56,008 bases of DNA from an uncultured Lachnospiraceae bacterium (GTDB lineage Bacteria; Bacillota; Clostridia; Lachnospirales; Lachnospiraceae), in NCBI GenBank assembly GCA_947626775.1, contig CANQTL010000020.1, positions 1 to 56,008 on the forward strand, written 5' to 3'. The notes below the pieces were generated by a model. That model did no database searches. It saw nothing but the letters and a program-made list of their open reading frames with translations, and was not told the origin of the DNA. This document shows, one piece after another, positions 33,405-41,794 of the stretch (position 1 is its first letter; each line of letters starts with the position of its first letter). The position numbers and the translations under genes are program-made.

Positions 33405-36400
33405 ATGCCAAAAAGAGAAGACATCCACAAGGTACTTATCATCGGCTCCGGCCCCATCATCATCGGACAGGCCTGCGAGTTCGACTACTCCGGCACCCAG
33501 GCCTGCAAGGCGCTGCGCAGGCTGGGTTATAAGATTGTGCTGGTAAATTCCAACCCCGCCACGATCATGACAGACCCGGAAATCGCGGACGTAACCTACA
33601 TTGAACCGCTCAACGTGCACAGACTGGAACAGATCATCGCCAAAGAGCGCCCCGACGCCCTGCTGCCGAACCTCGGCGGGCAGTCGGGCTTAAATCTGTG
33701 CGCGGAGCTGAATCAAAAAGGCATTCTGGACAAATATCATGTGAAGGTAATCGGCGTGCAGGCGGACGCCATCGAGCGCGGAGAGGACCGCATCGAATTC
33801 AAAAACGCCATGAACGCCCTCGGCATCGAGATGGCAAAGAGTGAGGTAGCCTACAGCGTGGAGGAGGCGCTCGCCATCGCCGACAAACTGGGTTATCCCG
33901 TGGTACTGCGCCCCGCCTACACAATGGGCGGCGCAGGCGGCGGCCTTGTATACAACCGCGACGAACTAAGGACCGTCTGTGCGAGAGGTCTGCAGGCGAG
34001 TCTGGTGGGACAGGTTCTGGTGGAAGAGTCCGTGCTTGGCTGGGAAGAGCTGGAACTGGAAGTGGTTCGCGACGCGGACGGCAATATGATCACAGTCTGC
34101 TTCATCGAAAATATCGACCCTATGGGCGTCCACACAGGCGACTCCTTCTGTGCGGCTCCTATGCTGACGATCTCCGAAGAGACGCAGCGACGGCTGCAGG
34201 AACAGGCTTACCGCATCGTGGAATCGGTACAGGTCATCGGCGGCACGAACGTACAGTTCGCCCACGACCCGAAGAGCGACCGGATCGTTGTCATCGAGAT
34301 CAATCCCCGCACCTCCCGCTCTTCCGCGCTGGCTTCCAAGGCAACGGGCTTTCCCATCGCTCTGGTATCGGCCATGCTGGCTTCCGGTCTGACATTAAAG
34401 GACATCCCCTGCGGCAAGTACGGCACACTGGACAAATACGTGCCGGACGGGGACTATGTGGTCATCAAGTTCGCCCGCTGGGCTTTCGAGAAATTCAAAG
34501 GCGTGGAGGACAAACTGGGCACACAGATGCGCGCCGTGGGCGAAGTCATGAGCATAGGCAAAACCTACAAGGAAGCCTTTCAGAAAGCGATCCGCTCCCT
34601 CGAGACAGGGCGCTACGGACTGGGACATGCCAACAATTTCGACACTTTGCCGAAGGAAGAACTCCTCCGGCTGTTAATCACGCCTTCCAGCGAGCGCCAT
34701 TTCATCATGTACGAGGCGCTGCGCAAGGGCGCGTCTGTCGATGAGATCCATGAGATCACACATGTGAAAAAATGGTTTATCGAGCAGATGGAAGAACTCG
34801 TGGAGGAAGAAGAACAGCTCTTGCAGGCAAAAGGTTCTCTGCCCGCCGACGATCTTCTCATCGCCGCCAAGAAAGACGGCTTCTCGGACAAGTATCTGAG
34901 CCAGATCCTGGAGATTCCGGAAGACGACGTGCGCGCACGCCGCATCAGTCTCGGCGCAGAGGAGGCCTGGGAGGGCGTCCATGTGAGCGGCACGCCGGAC
35001 AGCGCCTACTACTACTCTACCTACAATGCAGCCGATAAAAATCCCGTGAGCGACAAGCCGAAGATCATGATCCTCGGCGGCGGCCCGAACCGCATCGGAC
35101 AGGGCATCGAGTTCGACTACTGCTGTGTCCATGCGTCTCTCGCCCTGAAGAAACTGGGCTTCGAGACGATCATCGTCAACTGCAACCCCGAGACAGTCTC
35201 CACGGACTACGATACCTCCGACAAGCTCTATTTTGAGCCGCTGACTCTGGAGGACGTGCTGAGTATCTACAACAAGGAAAAACCTCTCGGCGTGATCGCC
35301 CAGTTCGGCGGACAGACGCCTTTAAACCTCGCGGCGGATCTGGAGAAAAACGGTGTGAAGATCCTCGGTACCTCCCCGTCCGTCATCGATCTTGCGGAGG
35401 ACCGCGACCGTTTCCGCGCCATGATGGAGAAGCTGGAGATCCCCATGCCGGAATCCGGAATGGCAGCCACTGTGGAAGAAGCGCTGACAATCGCCTCGCA
35501 GATCGGTTATCCCGTAATGGTCCGCCCCTCCTATGTGCTCGGCGGGCGAGGCATGGAAGTCGTCTATGACGATGAAAGCATGACGGAATACATGAAAGCC
35601 GCCGCAGGCGTAACGCCCGACCGTCCGATCCTGATCGACCGCTTCCTCAACCACGCGCTGGAATGCGAAGCCGACGCCGTCAGCGACGGCACGCACGCTT
35701 TCGTGCCCGCCGTGATGGAACACATTGAGCTGGCAGGGATCCACTCAGGCGACTCTGCCTGCATCATTCCTTCCGTCCATATCCCGGAAGAAAATGTGGC
35801 AGCCATCAAGGAATACACCCGCAGAATCGCGGAAGAAATGCACGTCAAGGGTCTGATGAACATGCAGTACGCCATCGAAAACGGCAGGGTATTCGTATTG
35901 GAAGCAAATCCCCGCGCGTCCCGCACCGTCCCGCTGGTGTCCAAGGTCTGCAATATCCGTATGGTACCTCTGGCGACGGAGATCATCACCGCGGAACTGA
36001 CCGGGAATCCTTCTCCCGTGCCGGCTCTGAAAGAGCAGGATATTCCGAACTATGGCGTAAAGGAAGCCGTATTCCCGTTTAATATGTTCCCGGAAGTGGA
36101 TCCGATCCTCGGGCCGGAGATGCGCTCCACCGGCGAGGTGCTTGGACTGTCCCGCTCTTACGGCGAGGCCTTCTACAAAGCGCAGGAGGCGACCCAGTCC
36201 AAACTTCCGCTCGAAGGAACCGTACTCATCTCCGTCAACCGCAAGGACAAGGCGGAGGTCGTGGAAGTGGCCAGACAGTTTGCGGACTGCGGCTTCCACA
36301 TCGTCGCAACGGGCACGACCTACGAACTGATCACCGCCGCTGGCATCCCAGCGGACAAGGTCAACAAACTGTATGAGGGCAGGCCGAATATCCTTGATCT

Positions 36401-36629
36401 GATCACCAACGGGCAGATCGATCTGATCATCAACTCTCCCGTCGGTAAAGACAGCATCCATGACGACAGCTATCTGCGCAAGGCCGCCATCAAGGCGAAG
36501 ATCCCTTATATGACGACCATCGCGGCCGCCAAGGCGACCGCGAGCGGAATTCAGTATGTGAAAACCCACGGAGACAGCAATGTGCGGTCCCTGCAGGAGC
36601 TGCACGCGGAGATCACGGACAGGGCATAA
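33405..36629 (+). CDS. carB: Carbamoyl-phosphate synthase large subunit
   Basis: A full-length protein of 1074 residues, start behind CCAGGAGGAAACAA. The two homologous halves each carry an ATP-grasp domain: IGSGPIIIGQACEFDYSG near residue 10 and ILGGGPNRIGQGIEFDYCC near residue 557, with RPAYTMGGAGGG and RPSYVLGGRGMEVVYDD as ATP-binding loops. EINPRTSRSSALASKATG and EANPRASRTVPLVSKV are the metal-binding segments. A C-terminal MGS-like regulatory domain begins near residue 940. It makes carbamoyl phosphate from ammonia, bicarbonate and two ATP, for pyrimidines and arginine. The small subunit gene carA, which supplies ammonia from glutamine, is not beside it. It lies back to back with the glycan unit. 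Confidence 0.98.
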   Translation: MPKREDIHKVLIIGSGPIIIGQACEFDYSGTQACKALRRLGYKIVLVNSNPATIMTDPEIADVTYIEPLNVHRLEQIIAKERPDALLPNLGGQSGLNLCAELNQKGILDKYHVKVIGVQADAIERGEDRIEFKNAMNALGIEMAKSEVAYSVEEALAIADKLGYPVVLRPAYTMGGAGGGLVYNRDELRTVCARGLQASLVGQVLVEESVLGWEELELEVVRDADGNMITVCFIENIDPMGVHTGDSFCAAPMLTISEETQRRLQEQAYRIVESVQVIGGTNVQFAHDPKSDRIVVIEINPRTSRSSALASKATGFPIALVSAMLASGLTLKDIPCGKYGTLDKYVPDGDYVVIKFARWAFEKFKGVEDKLGTQMRAVGEVMSIGKTYKEAFQKAIRSLETGRYGLGHANNFDTLPKEELLRLLITPSSERHFIMYEALRKGASVDEIHEITHVKKWFIEQMEELVEEEEQLLQAKGSLPADDLLIAAKKDGFSDKYLSQILEIPEDDVRARRISLGAEEAWEGVHVSGTPDSAYYYSTYNAADKNPVSDKPKIMILGGGPNRIGQGIEFDYCCVHASLALKKLGFETIIVNCNPETVSTDYDTSDKLYFEPLTLEDVLSIYNKEKPLGVIAQFGGQTPLNLAADLEKNGVKILGTSPSVIDLAEDRDRFRAMMEKLEIPMPESGMAATVEEALTIASQIGYPVMVRPSYVLGGRGMEVVYDDESMTEYMKAAAGVTPDRPILIDRFLNHALECEADAVSDGTHAFVPAVMEHIELAGIHSGDSACIIPSVHIPEENVAAIKEYTRRIAEEMHVKGLMNMQYAIENGRVFVLEANPRASRTVPLVSKVCNIRMVPLATEIITAELTGNPSPVPALKEQDIPNYGVKEAVFPFNMFPEVDPILGPEMRSTGEVLGLSRSYGEAFYKAQEATQSKLPLEGTVLISVNRKDKAEVVEVARQFADCGFHIVATGTTYELITAAGIPADKVNKLYEGRPNILDLITNGQIDLIINSPVGKDSIHDDSYLRKAAIKAKIPYMTTIAAAKATASGIQYVKTHGDSNVRSLQELHAEITDRA

Positions 36630-36693
36630 AACCAGATTGCCTTTCACAGACAGATCAAAAACAGGAATCCTGTATCTGACTACTATTTATTTG

Positions 36694-36731
36694 ATTTTGG
36701 CATGCATTTTTTAGAAAAAGCGTGCCAAAAT
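36694..36731 (+). terminator. Hairpin after carB / possible AbiE operator
   Basis: ATTTTGGCATGC and GCGTGCCAAAAT form a 12-bp stem with one mismatch, extended by TTTTT/AAAAA, and a T-rich stretch follows. It lies 65 bases after the carB stop and fits a terminator. Because AbiEi proteins repress their own promoter through inverted repeats, it could also be the operator of the gene pair that follows. Confidence 0.5.
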
Positions 36732-36810
36732 CTATTTATTTTTTTGAAATATTCGGTTACAATATAAGCACGCATAATGTAAAATTGACGTGTGGAAAGC
36801 TGGTGACCAC

Positions 36811-37419
36811 GTGGATAAGCCCAAACTTGTAAAAGAGGTTTTTAATACCGTCGGTACAATCGCCAAAACATCCGATTTCGTAGCAGCGGGACTAAAAGAA
36901 CATACTGTTTTTTCTCTCTGTAAGCAAGGTTGCATTGAACGCATCAAATATGGGTATTACAAACTACCTGACCTTAACGAACCCCAAGAAGAATATCTGC
37001 TTTCCAAATTACTCACAAAGGGCATCGTTTGCGTGGAGTCCGCCCTATTTTATTATGGCTACAACGATTTCGCTCCCCGTGAATGGACAATTTCTGTTCC
37101 CCGCTCCTATTCCAAAACAGTCAAAGCCATACGGAAAGAATTACCAGTAAAGGCTTATTATGTTCAGAGCGAAATGTATCATCTGGGGGAAACAACTGGT
37201 TTATTCAACGGCGTGGAACTTCCTGTATATGACCGGGAGCGTACCATTTGCGATTGTTTCAAATATCGGACAAAGCTCGATAATGAAACCTTCAATAAGG
37301 CACTGAACGCCTATGTCGCGGACGACCGAAAAAATCTCGCAAATCTTTCTCGGTATGCAAAAAAGATGAAGCTATATACGAAAGTAATGAATGTGATGGA
37401 GGTGCTGCTCGGTGGCTGA
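36811..37419 (+). CDS. AbiEi-like antitoxin (type IV toxin-antitoxin system)
   Basis: About 202 residues. The N-terminal ~80 residues form a winged-helix-like region (TIAKTSDFVAAGLKEHTVFS, then IERIKYGYYKLPD), as in AbiEi transcriptional repressor/antitoxins. The following part with GIVCVESALFYYGYND, REWTISVPRSYSK and YDRERTICDCFKYR is the AbiEi C-terminal domain, which neutralises the toxin. Start GTG at 36811 has a weak GGTGA upstream; an earlier GTG at 36790 is also possible. It overlaps the toxin gene by 8 bases. AbiE systems block phage growth and stabilise mobile DNA. Its base composition is lower in GC than carB, suggesting separate arrival. Confidence 0.88.
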   Translation: MDKPKLVKEVFNTVGTIAKTSDFVAAGLKEHTVFSLCKQGCIERIKYGYYKLPDLNEPQEEYLLSKLLTKGIVCVESALFYYGYNDFAPREWTISVPRSYSKTVKAIRKELPVKAYYVQSEMYHLGETTGLFNGVELPVYDRERTICDCFKYRTKLDNETFNKALNAYVADDRKNLANLSRYAKKMKLYTKVMNVMEVLLGG

Positions 37420-38317
37420 TCTTGCTGCGTCCGTGCTGGCACGGCTGAAAAATAAGGCGAAGGAATGCGGCAAAAGTTATCAGCTTTGCCTGCAGCTTTT
37501 CTGTCAGGAAGAATTTTTACGGCGACTGGAAAAATCCAAGTACACGGAAAATCTTATTCTAAAAGGCGGACTGTTCATCTACTCTCTTACCAACTTCGAC
37601 AGCCGTGTTACCGTTGATGTCGATTTTCTGCTCAGAAAGATGCCAAACACTCCAGAGCAGCTGAAAGCGGTGCTGGAAGAAATCATCGCAACTGAAACCG
37701 GCCATGATTTTGTTTCCTTTGAAATCATAGCCGTGGCTCCCATTGCAATCGCCAAAAAATACACGGGAATAGGTGCGTCTATGATTGCCCGGATTAAAAA
37801 TACCAGAACACCGTTTGGCATTGACTTCGGCGTCGGTGATGTAATCGTCCCGAGGCAGGAAAAACGCAAAATCCCAACACAGCTTGCAGATTTTGACCCG
37901 CCGACCGTGAACACGTATTCGCTGGAAACCACGATTGCCGAAAAGCTCGATGCAATACTCAGTTTGATGGAATTTTCCAGCCGAATGAAAGATTACTACG
38001 ACATCTACTATCTGGCGCAAAAATTTGATTTCGATGGGGCAACGCTCGCCGAAGCACTTAAAAAAACCTTTGAAAACCGTGGCCGCGCCTTTACGATAGA
38101 ACAGTTCGAACAAGTTATGGATTTTGGCAGTGATGCAGAAATGCAAAAGAAATGGAAAGCGTTTATCCGAAAAATCAACCTTAAAACGGAAGATTATGCC
38201 GCCGTTTTGAAAATAATAAGGAATTTTCTTGAACAGCCGTTTGTGGCAGCAACGGAAAATAATGAATTTTCAAGGCAATGGATAGCTGCTGAATGTCAAT
38301 GGGGATATGACATGTAG
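37412..38317 (+). CDS. AbiEii/AbiGii-family nucleotidyltransferase toxin
   Basis: A 301-residue protein of the AbiEii toxin family. The nucleotidyltransferase core is seen in LILKGGLFIYSLTNFDSR near residue 48, followed by VDVDFLLRKMP with the paired acids. TIAEKLDAILSLMEFSSRMKDYYDIYYL near residue 173 is the family helix with KDYYD. Such proteins are thought to transfer nucleotides to RNA and arrest growth; the antitoxin encoded just before acts without touching the toxin. The start overlaps the antitoxin gene, so expression is linked. Its stop is 5 bases before the palindrome where the IS element sits. Confidence 0.92.
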   Translation: MADLAASVLARLKNKAKECGKSYQLCLQLFCQEEFLRRLEKSKYTENLILKGGLFIYSLTNFDSRVTVDVDFLLRKMPNTPEQLKAVLEEIIATETGHDFVSFEIIAVAPIAIAKKYTGIGASMIARIKNTRTPFGIDFGVGDVIVPRQEKRKIPTQLADFDPPTVNTYSLETTIAEKLDAILSLMEFSSRMKDYYDIYYLAQKFDFDGATLAEALKKTFENRGRAFTIEQFEQVMDFGSDAEMQKKWKAFIRKINLKTEDYAAVLKIIRNFLEQPFVAATENNEFSRQWIAAECQWGYDM

Positions 38318-38321
38318 AGCA

Positions 38322-38351
38322 GGGGAAGGACTTCTTTACGAAGTCCTTCCC
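38322..38351. repeat. 30-bp palindromic direct repeat, left of IS
   Basis: GGGGAAGGACTTC and GAAGTCCTTCCC frame a short TTTAC loop. The same 30 bases in the same orientation lie at 39977-40006 on the other side of the IS element. Before insertion the single copy would have been a hairpin between the abiEii-like gene and the convergent aldo/keto reductase gene. Confidence 0.85.
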
Positions 38352-38352
38352 A

Positions 38353-39976
38353 CAGACTGTAGACAAAGCACTTCCAACAGTACTTAGGCTGGAAGTGCTT
38401 TTCTGGTCTTAATAGAAAAAAAGATGCCTTTAAGCGTTTTCACCATGGAATCACGCCCTGTTATCCCCATTTTTACTTTCATCTTTGCCAGCTTTTTCAG
38501 ATTCATGCAGGCATAAGTAAGCCCGACCTTCATTTCCATCCGGGCTTTCCCAAACATCTGTGTATAACGGAATCCGTGGTTTTCTTTTGCACTTCCAAAG
38601 ATCCGCTCTATGGTTTCTTTCCTCAGAGCATATAAATCTTTCATTCCAATGGTGTGGCGGATATCCTCACACATCTCCATATAAGATTCCCAGATATGCC
38701 TTGTTACCGTCTTTACATGATCTCTGCTCTGGGTACACTGTGCAAGATACGGGCAGTCTTCGCATACTTCCCCGCAGCTCTTGTATTCCCTGTATCCATC
38801 TCTGTTTGTGGTGCGGTAGGTCAGCAGCTTATGATTCGGACAGATGTAACAGTCGTAATACTCATCATAAACATACTCTTGCTTTGGGAAAAACTCTTGC
38901 CTGGTCATTGGTCTTTTGTACGGGAAAAGCGGACGGATCCCATCGTCAATCAGCAGCTTTGCAATACCCGGCGTTTTGTACCCCGCATCTGCTATCAATG
39001 TTTCTATCCCGATGCCTTTGATCTTGTCATACAGACTCTTGAAAGTCCTGCTGTCATGATGGTTGCCCGGGTGGACGCTGTAACCAAGGATCCAGCCGTT
39101 CTTATCACAGGCAGTCTGTACGGCATAGGCAAATACATTTTTATGCTCCCCTTTGCGGAACCATCCGCTCTCCGGGTCAGACGTGCTCGCCTTGATTGTT
39201 TTCTCTTCTTTTCCGCCGGTGCCGCCGGAGGGAGGATCCCCATCCTTGTCGTCATCCTTTTCTTTCAGGGGACGCTTCCCATGTGCTTCCCGGTCTTCGT
39301 TGATCTCTTTTTTCAGCTGCTCTTCAAAAAACAGGGCTTCCTCCCGGGCAATGCGTTTCTGCATCTTCTTATTGTTTGCCCTTGCTTTTACATGCGTGGC
39401 ATCCACAAAAACCTCACCGGGGTCTATCAGTTTCCATTTATAACACTCCTGCAGGATGTGGGAAAAAATCTGTTCAAAGAGATCTGTATCCTTAAATCTG
39501 CGGGTGTAGTTTTTTCCAAAGGTTGAGAAGTGGGGAACTTTGTCCATCATCTCCAGCCCGAGGAACCATCGGTATGCCACATTTACCTCGATCTCCTTTA
39601 CCGTCTGGCGCATACTTTTTATCCCGTACAGATATTGAATGAACGGGATTTTTATGAGCATTACCGGATCCATGCTGGGGCGGCCGTTATCGGGACTGTA
39701 CTTATCCTCCACCAGGTCATAAATAAAGTTCCAGTCGATGGCCTTGTCTATGATCCTGAGAAGATGGTCCTGTGGCACCATGTCATCCATACAGAACATC
39801 TGCATCTGTTCCCTTTTCTTATCTGCATTCTGAGTCATCATAAGTAAAAGCACCACCTTGGCTTTGATACTTCTATTATACCAGAAAAGAGCCCGAAAGT
39901 CTTTATGTTTACTGGACTTTCGGCCCCCTTGAAAAAGAAAAATCCCGGGAGACCCCGGGACTTTGTCTACAGTCTG
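38353..39976 (-). mobile_element. IS1182-like insertion sequence
   Basis: About 1.62 kb with perfect 16-bp terminal inverted repeats, CAGACTGTAGACAAAG at 38353-38368 and its inverse at 39961-39976. It holds one transposase gene on the minus strand. Further hairpins lie near its ends (38366-38400; 39891-39923; 39949-39960 region). The element is framed by the 30-bp palindromic direct repeats. It looks complete and possibly active. Confidence 0.85.
38384..39841 (-). CDS. IS1182-family DDE transposase
   Basis: About 485 residues. The N-terminal domain (VPQDHLLRIIDKAIDWNF, GRPSMDPVMLIKIPFIQYLYG) is typical of IS1182/IS5-like transposases. The acidic triad is seen as VDATHVKARANNKK, LIADAGYKTPG, and the E in KETIERIFGSAKENHGFRY. 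A cysteine cluster (ICPNHK, SCGEVCEDCPYLAQC) lies in the insertion domain, and a charged, Lys/Asp-rich linker near residue 200. The start at 39841 follows AAGGTGG; a longer open frame upstream crosses the IS end and is not expected to be native. It appears full length. Confidence 0.93.
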   Translation of the reverse strand: MMTQNADKKREQMQMFCMDDMVPQDHLLRIIDKAIDWNFIYDLVEDKYSPDNGRPSMDPVMLIKIPFIQYLYGIKSMRQTVKEIEVNVAYRWFLGLEMMDKVPHFSTFGKNYTRRFKDTDLFEQIFSHILQECYKWKLIDPGEVFVDATHVKARANNKKMQKRIAREEALFFEEQLKKEINEDREAHGKRPLKEKDDDKDGDPPSGGTGGKEEKTIKASTSDPESGWFRKGEHKNVFAYAVQTACDKNGWILGYSVHPGNHHDSRTFKSLYDKIKGIGIETLIADAGYKTPGIAKLLIDDGIRPLFPYKRPMTRQEFFPKQEYVYDEYYDCYICPNHKLLTYRTTNRDGYREYKSCGEVCEDCPYLAQCTQSRDHVKTVTRHIWESYMEMCEDIRHTIGMKDLYALRKETIERIFGSAKENHGFRYTQMFGKARMEMKVGLTYACMNLKKLAKMKVKMGITGRDSMVKTLKGIFFSIKTRKALPA

Positions 39977-40006
39977 GGGGAAGGACTTCTTTACGAAGTC
40001 CTTCCC
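39977..40006. repeat. 30-bp palindromic direct repeat, right of IS
   Basis: Second copy of the repeat at 38322-38351, same orientation. The last six codons of the aldo/keto reductase (MGRTS and stop) lie in it. Confidence 0.85.
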
Positions 40007-41133
40007 ATCTTCTCGGCAAAACGATGCAGTGTCTCGGGAATCTGTATCGTCTGCGGACATACCTTCGCGCAGCTGTGGCAGCCGATACAGCACTCGGGCT
40101 GTCTGTCCGCCTCCACGGAAGAGAGTCCCATCGGCGCAATAAAGTCGCCGGAACCCGCAACCACCGCTTCGTTGTAGAGCTTTAACAGGAACGGGATATC
40201 CAGCTTCTTCGGACAGTGGCTGACACAGTAATGACAGCCCGTGCAGGGAACCGTCGTCTTAGCGATCATGTCGTCCGCCACGCTGAGGATCAGCTCCATC
40301 TCCTTCTCATCCAGCGGTTTTGATTCTTCGTAAGTGGCAATGTTGTCTTTGAGCTGCTGCATGTCCGACATGCCGGACAAGGTCATGACCACGTTGGGAA
40401 TCGCCTGCAGGAAACGGAACGCCCAGGCCGGTACTTTTTCATCCGGCCTCGCCGCCTTGAGCTTCGCCGCGAACTCATCGGAGAGCGTCGCCAGCTGCCC
40501 GCCGCGCACCGGCTCCATAACCCAGATCGGTATGTTCCACTCGTTCAGAAGTTCCACCTTACCCTTGGCATTCTGGAATTTGTAGTCGAAGTAATTCAGC
40601 TCGATCTGGCAGAATTCCATATCTTTGCCGTAGGCGTCCAGGAATTTCTTCATGCAGTCGATGTCGCCGTGGGCGGAAAAGCCGAGATGCCGGATGCGGC
40701 CGTTTTTCTTCTGCTCCATCAGGTAATCGTATATCCCGTATTGGGGATCCAGATACGCGTCCACATTCATCTCGCAGACATTGTGGAACAGATAGAAATC
40801 AAAATATTCCACCTGACACTTTTTCAGCTGCTCTTCAAAGATCTCCTTCACCTTCGGCATGTTGGCGAGATCGTAACCCGGAAATTTGGACGCCAGATAA
40901 AAGCTGTCCCGCGGGTACTTCCTCAGCGCTTCGCCGACCACCTTCTCCGAGTTGCCGCCGTGATACCCGTAGGCCGTGTCATAATAATTCACACCCGCCT
41001 GCATGGCATAGGCAAACATCTCTTCGACCGCCTTCACATCGATCTTCGCATCGTCCCCGCCGATCACCGGCAGGCGCATGTTGCCCATGCCGAGCGCCGA
41101 CAGCTTCTCTCCCTGAAATTTCGTGTAAATCAT
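39991..41133 (-). CDS. Aldo/keto reductase with C-terminal ferredoxin-type [4Fe-4S] domain
   Basis: 380 residues. The TIM-barrel starts SALGMGNMRLPVIGG, with GVNYYDTAYGYHGG near residue 50 (catalytic Asp and Tyr), YLASKFPG (Lys) and FDFYLFHNV-like FDFYLFHNVCEMN (His). The C-terminal part holds CTGCHYCVSHCPKK and CCIGCHSCAKVCPQ, two cysteine clusters for iron-sulfur centres. Such clostridial enzymes are NAD(P)H- or ferredoxin-linked oxidoreductases of unknown substrate. Start behind AGGAGG. The protein ends abruptly inside the palindromic repeat (RFAEKMGRTS), whereas relatives usually continue some way further, so the tail may have been trimmed by an old rearrangement. Confidence 0.92.
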   Translation of the reverse strand: MIYTKFQGEKLSALGMGNMRLPVIGGDDAKIDVKAVEEMFAYAMQAGVNYYDTAYGYHGGNSEKVVGEALRKYPRDSFYLASKFPGYDLANMPKVKEIFEEQLKKCQVEYFDFYLFHNVCEMNVDAYLDPQYGIYDYLMEQKKNGRIRHLGFSAHGDIDCMKKFLDAYGKDMEFCQIELNYFDYKFQNAKGKVELLNEWNIPIWVMEPVRGGQLATLSDEFAAKLKAARPDEKVPAWAFRFLQAIPNVVMTLSGMSDMQQLKDNIATYEESKPLDEKEMELILSVADDMIAKTTVPCTGCHYCVSHCPKKLDIPFLLKLYNEAVVAGSGDFIAPMGLSSVEADRQPECCIGCHSCAKVCPQTIQIPETLHRFAEKMGRTS

Positions 41134-41170
41134 GATATATCCCTCCTGATTCCATATCGCTGTTGTTCAT

Positions 41171-41199
41171 AGCTTATTTAATATTGTCTGATTTGTCAA
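41171..41199 (-). promoter_or_regulatory. Possible promoter of the aldo/keto reductase gene
   Basis: Minus-strand TTGACA (41194-41199), 17 bases, TAAGCT (41171-41176). The -35 is perfect, the -10 poor. Confidence 0.4.
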
Positions 41200-41209
41200 A
41201 TGATCCCTT

Positions 41210-41794
41210 CTATTTGCCCGACAGATCATCTAAAAATTCCACCCTGCCGTCCGCCAGATGATAGAGGGCGCCGCAGACGCGAAGCCCGTGCTCCTCCTCC
41301 TGCCGGATCTCCAGGCTCTCTTCTATCCTCTGGATACTGTGGCGCACGTTCAGACAGCAGGCTCTGTAATCGTCCTGCTCGTCGCCGACGGCACGCTTAA
41401 TCTCATCCGTGATGAATTTAATATAATTTTCCGTCTCATGATGGATCGCTGCGTCCACCGCGCCGCAGTGATCATGCCCCATGACCAGGACCAGCCTGCA
41501 TCCCAGATGTTCCGCCGCGTACTCGATACTGCCGAGCTGGTGGTCGTCGATCACGTTGCCCGCCACACGGATCACGAAGAGTTCTCCGATCCCAGCGCAG
41601 AAAATACTCTCCGGGATCACGCGGGAATCCGAACAGGTGATGACAATCGCATAGGGATTCTGTCCCTCCGTACAGGTCTTGAGCCGCAGCGCTGGGGACA
41701 CGTCCCCCTCTCCCGTCTTTGCATCTATGTACTTCTCGTTGCCCGCTTTCAGTTTTTCCAGCGCCTCTTTTGCCGTACACGCCGTCCGATTCAT
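41210..41794 (-). CDS. Beta-class carbonic anhydrase
   Basis: A 194-residue enzyme that interconverts CO2 and bicarbonate. The zinc ligands and the active-site Asp/Arg are seen in IVITCSDSRVIPESIF near residue 51 and LVMGHDHCGAVDAAIH near residue 105, with VIRVAGNVIDDHQLGSIEYA between them. The ATG overlaps the stop of the acetyltransferase gene (ATGA), behind GGAGA. The bicarbonate could serve carbamoyl phosphate or carboxylation reactions, but no direct link with carB, on the other strand 5 kb away, is shown. Confidence 0.95.
   Translation of the reverse strand: MNRTACTAKEALEKLKAGNEKYIDAKTGEGDVSPALRLKTCTEGQNPYAIVITCSDSRVIPESIFCAGIGELFVIRVAGNVIDDHQLGSIEYAAEHLGCRLVLVMGHDHCGAVDAAIHHETENYIKFITDEIKRAVGDEQDDYRACCLNVRHSIQRIEESLEIRQEEEHGLRVCGALYHLADGRVEFLDDLSGK

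Noticed and set aside
35745..36647. Minus-strand open frame of 300 codons opposite carB
   Set aside because: An antisense shadow of the highly conserved carB coding sequence; no domain.
38322..38351. The palindrome as part of the IS terminal inverted repeat
   Set aside because: The loop has the same orientation on both sides, so the copies are direct repeats, which fits a duplicated target better.
38384..40093. Extended 569-codon reading of the transposase
   Set aside because: The first ~84 codons cross the IS end and the flanking palindrome; the start at 39841 has a ribosome binding site and fits the family.
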